A stretch of 36,950 bases of DNA from an uncultured Ignavibacteria bacterium (GTDB lineage: Bacteria; Bacteroidota; Ignavibacteria; Tepidaquicellales; Tepidaquicellaceae). Both the position numbers and the translations under genes were made by a program. The DNA is taken from contig CALEVL010000217.1 in the NCBI GenBank assembly GCA_937924675.1, positions 1 through 36,950 of the forward strand, in the 5' to 3' direction. The stretch's first letter is position 1, and each line of letters begins with the position of its first letter. Shown here one piece after another: positions 16,823 through 25,517 of this stretch. The notes beneath the pieces are model-generated. The model did no database searches, was not told where the DNA came from, and worked only from the letters and a program-made list of their open reading frames with translations.

Positions 16823-19024
16823 ATGAAAGGAAAAAAAACCTTGAAATATCTGTACAAATTTAGTGGTGCTTTGTTTTGGGTAGTTACATTGCTCCTGCTG
16901 ACTATCACAAGTGCCACTTATGGTGATACAACGCCCCGGGACACCAAGGGAACACAGTTCTGGATAGCATTTCCGGATAACTATCCTCGTCCCGGTGTAA
17001 ATAATCAGTCAACATATTTTCAGCAATTGCTGATAACAAGCGAATTTAATACATCCGGAGTAGTGTCAATTTCCGGAATTGGATTCTCTACTAACTTCAG
17101 TGTATCAGCTAATTCGTCGGTCATAGTTCAGTTCCCGCTTACTGTTGACGTCAACGCAAGCGATGTCATTACTGACTGGGGGATTCATGTAACATCATTA
17201 CAGGATGTGACCGTTTACGGACTGAATAAATCAGTTCAGGCAAGTGACGGATTTCTGGCATTGCCTTTGGACATATTAGGTACTGAGTATCAGATACTTG
17301 GCTACAGAAACGTGGGTGTGGTAAATGGGAATCAGTTCCTTATTGTAGGAACTGAAAACGGAACTGTTGTTACCATTACTCCTGCTGTTTCAGTTGGGAT
17401 CAGGACAGCAGGCGTTCCATACAATATTACGATCAATCAGGGAGAGACTTATCTCCTTAGAGATACTAATGGTTTGCCGTCAGACTTAACAGGTACAAAG
17501 ATCAGTTCAACCGAGCCAATTGGTTTGTTCGGAGGTCATCAAAGTGCTAACATTCCCAGAGGCTTCGTTTCAGATGACCATCTTGTTGAGATGATTCCTC
17601 CTATGAGTTCTTATGGCAGAAGGTTTGTTACAGCTCCTTTAGCAACAAGACTTAACGGAGACTTCTTCAGAGTATTGGCTTCTGAAGACAATACAAGTGT
17701 GACAATTGATGGTGTAGCACAGTCGCCGTTGAATTCAAATCAGTATTTCGAAGTCAATCTTTCTAATGCATCATACATTGAATCAGATAAACCGGTTTTG
17801 GTAGCACAATACTCAACGAGTTCAACGTTTGACGGTGTTACGGGAGATCCATTCATGATGCTTGTTCCGCCGGATGAACAATATTGTTCAACATATGTTG
17901 TAAGAACACCTGCAGCAGGGTTCTCCGGAAATTACATAAATATTGTCTCGCCAAACTCGGCAGTTGGTTCACTTACGCTTGATGGTGTTGCAATCCCCGC
18001 AGTAAATTTCACTCCTGTGGCAGGCAGTGATTATTCTGTTGCAAGTATCCCTGTAACTCCCGGTTCTTATGTACTTAATTCTGACTACAGATTTGGATGT
18101 CATATATATGGTTTTAACTTCTTTGAAGGGTACGGATATCCGGGAGGCATGTCAGCTTGGAAATTGGCGGAGGTTGTCGAAATTATCAGCGGACCTGAGC
18201 AATCAACCGGTGTTGTTGGAACTGAGCATTGTGTTGAGACAAGGGTTGTTGATGGAAATGGCAGTCCGCTTGCAGGCATTCGAGTTGATTTTGAACAAAG
18301 AGGTTCAAATCCGGGCGGTGGTTTTTCATACACAAATGACAGCGGATATGCTACACATTGTTACATTGGAAATGTCGGTGGAATGGATACCATTCTTTGC
18401 AGATACTATGAATTTGTTGATACATTGTTCAAAACATGGGACATGCCTCAGCCGGTTGAACTTTCTTCATTCACATCTGCACTTAACGGAAGGGAAGTAA
18501 AGTTGTATTGGGCTACATCAGAGGAAATGAACAACTCAGGTTTTGATATTGAAAGGAGAACTGCCGGAGGCCAATGGTTGAAATTGGGAGCAGTTGCAGG
18601 CAACGGAACAACGATGCAGCCGAAGAATTATGAATTCACAGACAGGAATCTTTCTTCAGGACGATACAACTATAGGTTGAAGCAGATTGATTACAACGGC
18701 AACTTCGAATATTTTAACCTAAGCAATGAAGTTGAGATCGGAGTTCCGCAAAAATTTGAACTTGATCAGAACTATCCTAATCCATTTAACCCGTCAACAA
18801 AGATCAACTTCGCATTACCTGTTGACGGAAACATTGTAATCAACATCTATGACAACAGCGGAAGATTGGTGTCAATGATTGCTGAAGGATTCAGAAGTTC
18901 AGGATACTACACTGTTGATTTCAACGCGGCTAATCTTTCAAGTGGTGTTTATTTCTACAGGCTTGAGTTTACGGGTTCAAGTCAGAATTTTGTGAAGACA
19001 ATGAAGATGACAATAGTCAAGTAA
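16823..19024 (+). CDS. T9SS cargo with IgGFc-binding-type domain (paralogue 2, divergent)
   Basis: A 733-residue exported protein with the same architecture as its neighbours: signal peptide to about residue 33, IgGFc-type domain ~38-440 (KGTQFWIAFPDN, GIHVTSLQDVTVYGLN, FLALPLDILGTEY, SDKPVLVAQYST, DPFMMLVPP), Ig-like domain with Cys in EHCV and HCYIG, FnIII-like module starting QPVELSSFTS, and tail QNYPNPFNPSTKINFALP (~648) ending KMTIVK. It differs in two ways. The conserved Cys pair of the HQCANIPxGxxxCDH segment is absent (HQSANIPRGFVSDDH, ~238-252), and a new Cys appears in EQYCSTYVV (~353). It is the most divergent of the three IgGFc copies. Monocistronic by its own terminator. Confidence 0.9.
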   Translation: MKGKKTLKYLYKFSGALFWVVTLLLLTITSATYGDTTPRDTKGTQFWIAFPDNYPRPGVNNQSTYFQQLLITSEFNTSGVVSISGIGFSTNFSVSANSSVIVQFPLTVDVNASDVITDWGIHVTSLQDVTVYGLNKSVQASDGFLALPLDILGTEYQILGYRNVGVVNGNQFLIVGTENGTVVTITPAVSVGIRTAGVPYNITINQGETYLLRDTNGLPSDLTGTKISSTEPIGLFGGHQSANIPRGFVSDDHLVEMIPPMSSYGRRFVTAPLATRLNGDFFRVLASEDNTSVTIDGVAQSPLNSNQYFEVNLSNASYIESDKPVLVAQYSTSSTFDGVTGDPFMMLVPPDEQYCSTYVVRTPAAGFSGNYINIVSPNSAVGSLTLDGVAIPAVNFTPVAGSDYSVASIPVTPGSYVLNSDYRFGCHIYGFNFFEGYGYPGGMSAWKLAEVVEIISGPEQSTGVVGTEHCVETRVVDGNGSPLAGIRVDFEQRGSNPGGGFSYTNDSGYATHCYIGNVGGMDTILCRYYEFVDTLFKTWDMPQPVELSSFTSALNGREVKLYWATSEEMNNSGFDIERRTAGGQWLKLGAVAGNGTTMQPKNYEFTDRNLSSGRYNYRLKQIDYNGNFEYFNLSNEVEIGVPQKFELDQNYPNPFNPSTKINFALPVDGNIVINIYDNSGRLVSMIAEGFRSSGYYTVDFNAANLSSGVYFYRLEFTGSSQNFVKTMKMTIVK

Positions 19025-19050
19025 GATGAAAGTAATTTAGTTTCAAGAAG

Positions 19051-19080
19051 AAGCGGAGCAGAAATGTTCCGCTTTTTTTT
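19051..19080 (+). terminator. Intrinsic terminator after IgGFc paralogue 2
   Basis: A 10-bp stem (19051-19060 with 19065-19074, one G-U) closes a GAAA loop at 19061-19064 and enters a run of T. Confidence 0.93.
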
Positions 19081-19207
19081 ATTCAACAATCATGCCCTAA
19101 AGTAGAAATTCATAGTTCAAAAATTTTTGAATTTAACTCACTAAATAATAGAAGTAGATTGTCATCAATCGGAGAACAATCCGAAGATTATATAACCCAA
19201 AATCAGG

Positions 19208-21364
19208 ATGGCAATTATGAAAAGTGCTAAGAAAATTTTCTTTTTCTTTTGTGTATTGATATTGACTGTTATTTCTCTTGGAACTCTTAACGCTTCACTC
19301 GACACAAAAGGAACGGATTTCTGGATCGCGTTTCCGGGAAACTTATCCGGAGGCGGCTATTATCAAGCGCTGTTTATAACCAGCGATGTGAATACTTCAG
19401 GAATGGTTGACATTCCCGGTACCGGTTTTTCTGCACCATTCAATGTAACGGCAAACACAGTGACCACGGTAACATTTCCTACTCTAATTGATGTACAGAG
19501 TAACGATGTTATAACAAACCTTGGTATTCATGTTACATCACTTCAGGAAGTTACAGTCTATGGTTTGAACAGAAGAGATGCTACAACTGATGCATATCTC
19601 TCACTGCCATTAGACATACTTGGCACAGATTATCTGGTGCTTGGCTACAGAAATGTAAACATAGTAAATGCCAATCAATTTCTGGTGGTTGCAACAGCAA
19701 ACGGAACAACAGTTACCATTACGACAACTGCCACTGTCGGTGGAAGGATAGCCGGTGTTCCATTTATTATTAACCTCAATCAAGGAGAGACATATTTGCT
19801 TAGGGATCCTAACGGACATCCTTCGGATCTATCAGGAACTAAGATTGTTTCCAATCTTCCTATTGGCGTTTATGGTGGTCATCAGTGCGCAAACATTCCG
19901 TTCGGTTTCGTAGCTTGTGATCACATCGTTGAAATGATTCCTCCCAACAGCACATTCGGTAAGAACTTTCTGACAGTTCCGCTTGCAACAAGACTGAACG
20001 GTGATGTCTGGAGAATCATGGCTTCAGACAATGCAACTACTGTTACAATAAACGGTGCTGCACAGCCTGTTATAAATTCAGGCCAATTTATTGAAACAGT
20101 CTTAACAGGAAATTCAACCATTACTTCAGATAAACCTGTTCTTGTTGCGCAATACTCTCCTTCATCAAGTTTTGACGGAGTCACATCCGATCCGTTCATG
20201 ATGCTGATACCGCCGTTTGAACAGTTTCTTGCTTCATACACAGTAACAACACCTGCCTCGGGATTTGCAATCAACTTCATCAATGTAGTTGCGCCAAATT
20301 CAGTAGTTGGTGCATTGACTTTGGATGGTGTCCCAGTTCCTGCAGTCAACTTCACTCCTATCGGAGTAAGCGGCTACTCCGGTGCAAAACTTCCTGTCGC
20401 GTCAGGTACTCATAACCTGGCAGCTACTCTTCCATTCGGATGTTTTGTTTATGGATTTGATGATTATGATTCATACGGCTATCCGGGTGGTCAGGCATTG
20501 TCACAGATTGCTATTGTATCAAGCTTATTTATGACTCCAAGGACTGCGATAAATCCATTAAACACGCAGCATTGTGTTGATGCTCTTGTAAAGGATCAAA
20601 ACAATATTCCGCTTCCCGGTATCAGAGTTGACTTCGAAAGAAAGGGAGTAAATGCCGGAGCCGGTTTTGCCTTCACGAATAATAGTGGAATTGCAACCTA
20701 CTGCTATGTTGGAGCAAATGCCGGTGTTGATACAATCATCGGAACTACAGGGAGTCTGAAAGATACTGTATTCAAAACATGGGAAGGCGGTCTGCCTGTT
20801 GAACTTAGTTCATTTACTTCAACTGTAAGCGGCAGAGATGTAACTCTTAACTGGACAACTGCGCAAGAACTTAACAACATGGGATTTGATGTTGAACGCA
20901 AACTTGGAAATGTTTGGACCAAAGTAGGATTTGTTGCAGGAAGAGGAACAACAGCAAACACTGTTAACTATGTTTATTCAGATAAGAATCTTGCTTCAGG
21001 AAAATATAGCTACAGATTGAAACAGATCGACTTCAACGGTAATTCGGAGTATTTCAACCTCAGCAATGAAGTTGAAATCGGAATTCCTGTGAAATTTGAA
21101 ATGTCACAGAACTATCCTAATCCGTTCAATCCTTCAACATGCATAAATGTAGATCTGCCAATTGACGGAAAGGCATTGGTCACAGTCTATGACAATTCCG
21201 GTAAGACAGTTGCTACATTGTTTGATGGTTTCAAGAGCGCAGGATTTTACAGGATAGATTTCAACGGCTCGAATCTTTCAAGCGGTGTTTACTATTACAG
21301 AATTGATTTCAATGCAGAAGGTATTAATTACAACAAGGTTCTTAGAATGACTCTTGTAAAGTAA
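19208..21364 (+). CDS. T9SS cargo with IgGFc-binding-type N-terminal domain (paralogue 3)
   Basis: A 718-residue exported protein; the ATG at 19217 (fourth codon) is an equally good start before a signal peptide ending TLNA. The IgGFc-type domain covers ~31-430: KGTDFWIAFPGN, GIHVTSLQEVTVYGLNRR, AYLSLPLDILGTDY, YGGHQCANIPFGFVACDHIVEMIPP (Cys pair kept), SDKPVLVAQYSPS, DPFMMLIPP. The Ig-like domain follows with TQHCV/TYCYVG, then the LPVELSSF FnIII-like module, and a tail QNYPNPFNPSTCINVDLP (~634). The tail has an unusual Cys after the PST motif and ends RMTLVK, so it is the most diverged of the four tails. Last of the array. Confidence 0.9.
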   Translation: MAIMKSAKKIFFFFCVLILTVISLGTLNASLDTKGTDFWIAFPGNLSGGGYYQALFITSDVNTSGMVDIPGTGFSAPFNVTANTVTTVTFPTLIDVQSNDVITNLGIHVTSLQEVTVYGLNRRDATTDAYLSLPLDILGTDYLVLGYRNVNIVNANQFLVVATANGTTVTITTTATVGGRIAGVPFIINLNQGETYLLRDPNGHPSDLSGTKIVSNLPIGVYGGHQCANIPFGFVACDHIVEMIPPNSTFGKNFLTVPLATRLNGDVWRIMASDNATTVTINGAAQPVINSGQFIETVLTGNSTITSDKPVLVAQYSPSSSFDGVTSDPFMMLIPPFEQFLASYTVTTPASGFAINFINVVAPNSVVGALTLDGVPVPAVNFTPIGVSGYSGAKLPVASGTHNLAATLPFGCFVYGFDDYDSYGYPGGQALSQIAIVSSLFMTPRTAINPLNTQHCVDALVKDQNNIPLPGIRVDFERKGVNAGAGFAFTNNSGIATYCYVGANAGVDTIIGTTGSLKDTVFKTWEGGLPVELSSFTSTVSGRDVTLNWTTAQELNNMGFDVERKLGNVWTKVGFVAGRGTTANTVNYVYSDKNLASGKYSYRLKQIDFNGNSEYFNLSNEVEIGIPVKFEMSQNYPNPFNPSTCINVDLPIDGKALVTVYDNSGKTVATLFDGFKSAGFYRIDFNGSNLSSGVYYYRIDFNAEGINYNKVLRMTLVK

Positions 21365-21391
21365 TTTATTACCCAACTGTTCTCTCCATAA

Positions 21392-21421
21392 GAGCGGGGC
21401 GTAATTGCTCCGCTTTTCTTT
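21392..21421 (+). terminator. Intrinsic terminator after IgGFc paralogue 3
   Basis: A stem AGCGGGGC/GCTCCGCT (21393-21400 with 21407-21414, one G-U) with a 6-nt loop, followed by TTTTCTTTT. It lies between convergent genes. On the minus strand the hairpin is equally stable but its trailing T-tract is poor. Confidence 0.85.
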
Positions 21422-21434
21422 TATTTAAGATTTA

Positions 21435-21884
21435 CTATTCTTTCCCGACTACAATTATCTCATCTTCTACTTTCACATTAAACTCATTCGCAGTTTCTCT
21501 CATCATAATGATGTCATACTCATCCTTAATATATTCCCTGTACATTGCCTGCTTCTGAAGCATAGCTCTGCACCTGTTGAGATTTAAGTCAATAGCTTCC
21601 TGGAATTCATCCTTTAATGCATCTGACTTTCTCCATCCTTCAACGGTCTCAAACTTATTGACATCTGCATAAAGTTTATTCATCCTTGTTTCGTATAACT
21701 GTAGGTCGCTAAGCTTCACTATGTCGTTTGTGTATTCTCTGAAGATCGTTCCAAAATTATTCATCTTGTATAGAAATTCAAACTTCTTTCTTTGCTGGCC
21801 ATGACTTATTTCATCACACGAAGAACAACTAAGCAATGCCATTAAGCAAAGCAACAAAAAGCTATACTTCCTAAAAGTTTTCAT
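21435..21884 (-). CDS. Small putative lipoprotein, unknown function
   Basis: A 149-residue protein. An N-terminal hydrophobic stretch (LLLCLMALLSC) ends in a lipobox-like LLSC (Cys20; Cys23 is a second candidate), suggesting a lipid-anchored periplasmic protein. The rest is highly charged and probably helical (KKFEFLYKMNN, LYETRMNKLYADVNKFE, RAMLQKQAMYREYIKDEYD), with a short beta-like end (VKVEDEIIVVGKE). I do not recognise the family. Its ATG lies 14 nt inside the end of tsaD, so the two are translationally linked. Being read with tsaD does not imply a role in tRNA modification. Confidence 0.75.
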   Translation of the reverse strand: MKTFRKYSFLLLCLMALLSCSSCDEISHGQQRKKFEFLYKMNNFGTIFREYTNDIVKLSDLQLYETRMNKLYADVNKFETVEGWRKSDALKDEFQEAIDLNLNRCRAMLQKQAMYREYIKDEYDIIMMRETANEFNVKVEDEIIVVGKE

Positions 21885-22896
21885 AATCCAATCTTGGTTT
21901 TGCCTGAATTTGCAAATGCTCTTCAGGTTTACTGTTCAGCTTTGACTCTGATTTGTTTTTGAGATATCCTGCAAAGCCAATCATTGCGGCATTGTCAGCA
22001 GTGAATTCAATTGAAGGAAAATATATCTTATAACCTTTTTCGCCGAGGTTAAATAATTTCTTCCTAAGCTCAGAGTTGGCAGATACTCCTCCCGACACTG
22101 CAATTGTCTTGATGCCAAACCTCTCGGCGGCAAGGATTGTCTTTTCATACAGCATGCCTGTCACAGAATCCTGAAATGAAGCACAAATATTGTTCATTGT
22201 ATCGCTATCTATCTTATTGTCTAAAAAGTTTTTCCGGAGATAATACAGCACAGATGTCTTAATGCCTGAAAATGAAAAATCAAATTCTGAATCCTTTATC
22301 CGGGCTTTCGGAAATTTGTGAAATGCCGGATCGCCTTTGTGTGCTGCATCATCTATCAGCTTTCCGCCCGGATATGGAAGTCCAAGAAGTTTTGCAACTT
22401 TATCATATGCCTCACCGGCAGCATCATCAATCGTGCGTCCGAGTATCCGGTGTTTAAACATGCCCTCTGCTATAATGAGAAGAGTATGACCGCCTGATAC
22501 TATCAATCCAAGGAATGGGAAATCCATATTTGGATTCTCAATGAAGGGGCTGTACAGGTGAGCATGAATATGGTTAACAGAAATGAACGGCACCTGCAAT
22601 GCAACCGAAAGCCCTTTTGCAAAATTTGAACCCACCAGCAAGGCACCGATTAATCCCGGCTCAGTAGTTGCACAAATAAGATTAACATCCGCAAGCTTCT
22701 TCCCGCATTTCTCAAGGGCTGTTTCGCAAAGCGGCATGATCTTCTTCAGATGCTCTCTGGAAGCAACTTCAGGAACTACGCCACCGTATTTAAAATGAAA
22801 TAATTGTGTCGAGATTACATTTGAAATGACTCTCTCATTTTCAAGAACTGCTGCCGATGTTTCATCACAAGATGTTTCAAATGCGAGTGTTATCAA
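21871..22896 (-). CDS. tsaD: tRNA N6-adenosine threonylcarbamoyltransferase TsaD
   Basis: A 341-residue cytoplasmic enzyme, the standard family length. With TsaB and TsaE it transfers the threonylcarbamoyl group to A37 of ANN-decoding tRNAs. Family motifs visible: AFETSCDETSAAV at the N-terminus, the metal-binding HIHAH (~109-113), LIVSGGHT (~133), DDAAGEAYDKVAKLLGLPYPGG (~157-178), SFSGIKT (~210) and AVSGGVSANSELR (~270). The start is TTG at 22896, directly before the family-conserved beta-strand; no ATG is available upstream in frame. The partner genes tsaB and tsaE are not in this window. A small lipoprotein gene overlaps its 3' end. Confidence 0.96.
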   Translation of the reverse strand: MITLAFETSCDETSAAVLENERVISNVISTQLFHFKYGGVVPEVASREHLKKIMPLCETALEKCGKKLADVNLICATTEPGLIGALLVGSNFAKGLSVALQVPFISVNHIHAHLYSPFIENPNMDFPFLGLIVSGGHTLLIIAEGMFKHRILGRTIDDAAGEAYDKVAKLLGLPYPGGKLIDDAAHKGDPAFHKFPKARIKDSEFDFSFSGIKTSVLYYLRKNFLDNKIDSDTMNNICASFQDSVTGMLYEKTILAAERFGIKTIAVSGGVSANSELRKKLFNLGEKGYKIYFPSIEFTADNAAMIGFAGYLKNKSESKLNSKPEEHLQIQAKPRLDYENF

Positions 22897-22987
22897 AATT
22901 GTGAGCTAAACTTTTTTGACGACGAAAGTATTAACATGTACAGTTCAATTATATTGACTTATCATTGTATTAAATTTAACTTGACGC

Positions 22988-24271
22988 GTGAATAATAACA
23001 CAATCAGGTATCTTTTTATATTCTTTATTTCTGTCCTCGCATTTGGGCAGACACAGGTCATGTCTCAGGTTAAGCTCCTGGTTTCAATGGAGCCATCTCA
23101 GACAAATCATCTCAAAGCATACGGCATTGCTTACAGACATTTGCTTAACGGTAAAGAGTTAGACTGGCTTCTTAATTACAGGGGCGGTTCATTTCTGTTT
23201 AACTATGAACCGGGGCTGGAAGATGAGTGCAAACAAAAGAATGTATCATACGAACTTCTGAACGGAACTCAAACTGCAACTGCTTATGCGGATTCACAGT
23301 CTGATGAAAGAAATACAGACATTGTTCGGCTGGAGAAAGTAGCCAGGATCGCAGTGTATGTCCCGCCAAATGCATTACCCTGGGATGACGCGGTTCAGCT
23401 AGTGCTGGAGTATGCAGAAATACCATACGAAAAACTCTGGGACGAGGAAGTTCTTACCGGTAAGCTAAAGGGGTTTGACTGGCTTCATCTGCATCATGAA
23501 GACTTCACAGGGCAGTATGGAAAGTTCTTTGCAACTTACGGCTCTTCGCCATGGTATATGACTCAGAAGCAGATCAATGAAGATATGGCTGCCAAATTTG
23601 GTTTCAAGAAAGTATCACAATTGAAGCTTGCAGTAGTTGAGAAGCTAAAAGAGTATGTTTCAAACGGAGGATTTCTTTTTACTATGTGTTCAGCAACTGA
23701 TACTTATGATATAGCTTTGGCAGCAAGAAACACTGACATTTGTGAAGTAATGTATGACGGAGATCCGGCTGATCCTGATGCAAATTCGAAACTTGACTTC
23801 AGTGAATGCCTGGCTTTCGAAAACTTCAACGTTGACATGAATCCTTACGTTTACGAGTATTCGAATATCGACATGACAAATCAGCTACTTAGCTATGGTC
23901 AGTTCAATGATAACTTTCGATTAATAGATTTCTCTGCGAGATTGGATCCTGTTCCTACTATGCTGACTCAAAACCACACTTTCTTAGTCAGCGGGTTTAT
24001 GGGACAGACAACCGGTTTTAATAAGCAATTCCTGAAGAAGAATGTAACAATTCTTGGAATGAATGAAGGAACCGACATTGTCAGGTACATTCACGGCAAT
24101 TACGGAAAAGGAACTTTTACTTTCTTTGGCGGACATGATCCTGAAGATTATCAGCATGCTGTGGGTGATCCAAAAACCGAACTGGATCTCTTCAGACATT
24201 CACCCGGATACAGATTGATTCTCAACAATGTCTTATTCCCGGCTGCCAAGAAGAAGAAGCTTAAGACCTGA
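22988..24271 (+). CDS. Conserved exported protein (often mislabelled asparagine synthetase B)
   Basis: A 427-residue protein with a signal peptide ending VMSQ (~27). The start is GTG at 22988. The mature part has a flavodoxin/GATase-like alternation of strands and helices (AYGIAYRHLLNG, VARIAVYVPPN, AVQLVLEYAEIPYEKLWDEEVL, FDWLHLHHEDF, LKEYVSNGGFLFTMCSAT, GKGTFTFFGGHDPED). From memory, close relatives are widespread in Bacteroidota and carry the product name asparagine synthetase B. The sequence has neither the N-terminal Cys of an Ntn glutaminase nor the SGGxDS ATP-binding motif, so that name is not supported. The region after 24271 continues in the same direction with a binding lipoprotein. 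Real function unknown. Confidence 0.8.
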   Translation: MNNNTIRYLFIFFISVLAFGQTQVMSQVKLLVSMEPSQTNHLKAYGIAYRHLLNGKELDWLLNYRGGSFLFNYEPGLEDECKQKNVSYELLNGTQTATAYADSQSDERNTDIVRLEKVARIAVYVPPNALPWDDAVQLVLEYAEIPYEKLWDEEVLTGKLKGFDWLHLHHEDFTGQYGKFFATYGSSPWYMTQKQINEDMAAKFGFKKVSQLKLAVVEKLKEYVSNGGFLFTMCSATDTYDIALAARNTDICEVMYDGDPADPDANSKLDFSECLAFENFNVDMNPYVYEYSNIDMTNQLLSYGQFNDNFRLIDFSARLDPVPTMLTQNHTFLVSGFMGQTTGFNKQFLKKNVTILGMNEGTDIVRYIHGNYGKGTFTFFGGHDPEDYQHAVGDPKTELDLFRHSPGYRLILNNVLFPAAKKKKLKT

Positions 24272-24281
24272 GCCGCAGAAA

Positions 24282-25166
24282 TTGAAAAGGGCTCATGCTA
24301 TTCTTTTGCTGTCAATTCTGATTCTGACAGGATGCAAGAAAGAAGACAAGGTTACACATTCTGAAATTTCAGTTAAAGATGATATTGGCATTGAGCTGAA
24401 CTTAAAAAGTCTTCCTGAAAAAATTATATCTCTTGCACCGAATATTACCGAAGCACTTTATGCGATTGACGCAGATAGCATGATTGCGGGAGTTACCGAT
24501 TTATGCGATTACCCGTCTCAGGCGAAAACAAAAAAATCAGTAGGCAACTATTTAAGCCCTGACTACGAATCAATCATCTCCATCAAACCTGATCTTGTGA
24601 TTATGTATGTAACCAATTCATCAGGCCCTGCCTACAAAACTCTAACTGACAACGGAATCAAGATCTATGCTTCAAATCCAAAGGATATTGCCGGAATCAA
24701 GAAAATGATTACCGACTTTGGTATAGTAACAGGGAAACAAAATAATGCTGATTCGGTTATTTCTTTGATTGATAAGGAGATATCCTTTGTTGATGAGCAA
24801 AAGAAAGTTGAAAGTTCTTTCATAGTCATTTCTGTTAATCCGCTGATGACAGCAAACGGAACAACATATATAAGTCAGATTTTAGAAAAGTCAGGATATC
24901 AAAATATATTCAGTGAATTGCTAATTGAATATCCGGTTGTCAGTGCAGAGGAATTACTGAGTAAGGATCCTTCAATATTGATATTTCCTACTGATACGAC
25001 AGATCTGAAAAAAGCAGTTGAATCTGTAAACGAAATTAGAAAAGCAATCGGACCTGCGATTGAAAAGGCAAAGATAATTTTCATTGATGATGACATAATG
25101 TTCAGGCCGGGACCAAGGATAGTTGATGCAATTAGAATTCTGAGAAGAAGACATGCCTTCAACTAA
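24282..25166 (+). CDS. Periplasmic binding lipoprotein of the BtuF/FecB type
   Basis: A lipoprotein of about 295 residues. The frame is open from an ATG at 24228, but that would overlap the previous gene by 44 nt and add an Arg-rich head. TTG at 24282 gives a typical lipoprotein signal (AILLLSILILTGC) and a 10-nt gap, so I prefer it. The mature part is a class-III (helical-backbone) binding protein: KIISLAPNITEALYAI, the conserved CDYPSQAKTKKSVGNY segment, SPDYESIISIKPDLVIMY, IFPTDTT, and the C-terminal RPGPRIVDAIRIL. CDYP with VGxY is typical of vitamin B12- or heme/siderophore-type binding proteins. No permease or ATPase gene lies next to it, so the cognate transporter must be elsewhere. 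Substrate is not decided by sequence. Confidence 0.85.
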   Translation: MKRAHAILLLSILILTGCKKEDKVTHSEISVKDDIGIELNLKSLPEKIISLAPNITEALYAIDADSMIAGVTDLCDYPSQAKTKKSVGNYLSPDYESIISIKPDLVIMYVTNSSGPAYKTLTDNGIKIYASNPKDIAGIKKMITDFGIVTGKQNNADSVISLIDKEISFVDEQKKVESSFIVISVNPLMTANGTTYISQILEKSGYQNIFSELLIEYPVVSAEELLSKDPSILIFPTDTTDLKKAVESVNEIRKAIGPAIEKAKIIFIDDDIMFRPGPRIVDAIRILRRRHAFN

Positions 25167-25517
25167 ATCAGATTTATTTTCTCAATTGAAGTAACTTAGG
25201 AAAAAAGTTTCAGCGGGTAATCTCTCTGTTTTTGTCACTCACCAAATCAGATACAGAATATTGTAGACCTTCTGACTGTTTGGAGTATCCATTTGATATT
25301 TCATATTCTCTGCAAACTTTGATTTAACAAGTATATCAGGCAATATCCCATATGATAATGAATTTAATAAACAGCTTGATATTTCAAGCAAGTTTTTTCC
25401 TGATTGCTATAGTATTTTATTTTAAGCGCAGCATTTACAATGTTGTCAGACATTGAGCTCATTTTTTGTCAACAGGAAAGCCCGTTAATTTTTGAACTAT
25501 AATGCGTAAATTTGCAC
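25167..25517. other. 351-nt intergenic region upstream of ABC-F gene
   Basis: I find no convincing small gene, RNA gene or terminator here. Near the 3' end TTG (25466-25468) lies 18 nt before AATTTTTG (25487-25494), a one-mismatch version of the Bacteroidota -7 element placed 24 nt before the ATG, and is the best promoter candidate. An exact TAnnTTTG (TAAATTTG, 25507-25514) is almost touching the start codon and has no partner at a usable distance. Confidence 0.4.

Noticed and set aside
22988..24271. Asparagine synthetase
   Set aside because: No N-terminal catalytic Cys and no SGGxDS pyrophosphatase loop; the protein has a signal peptide.
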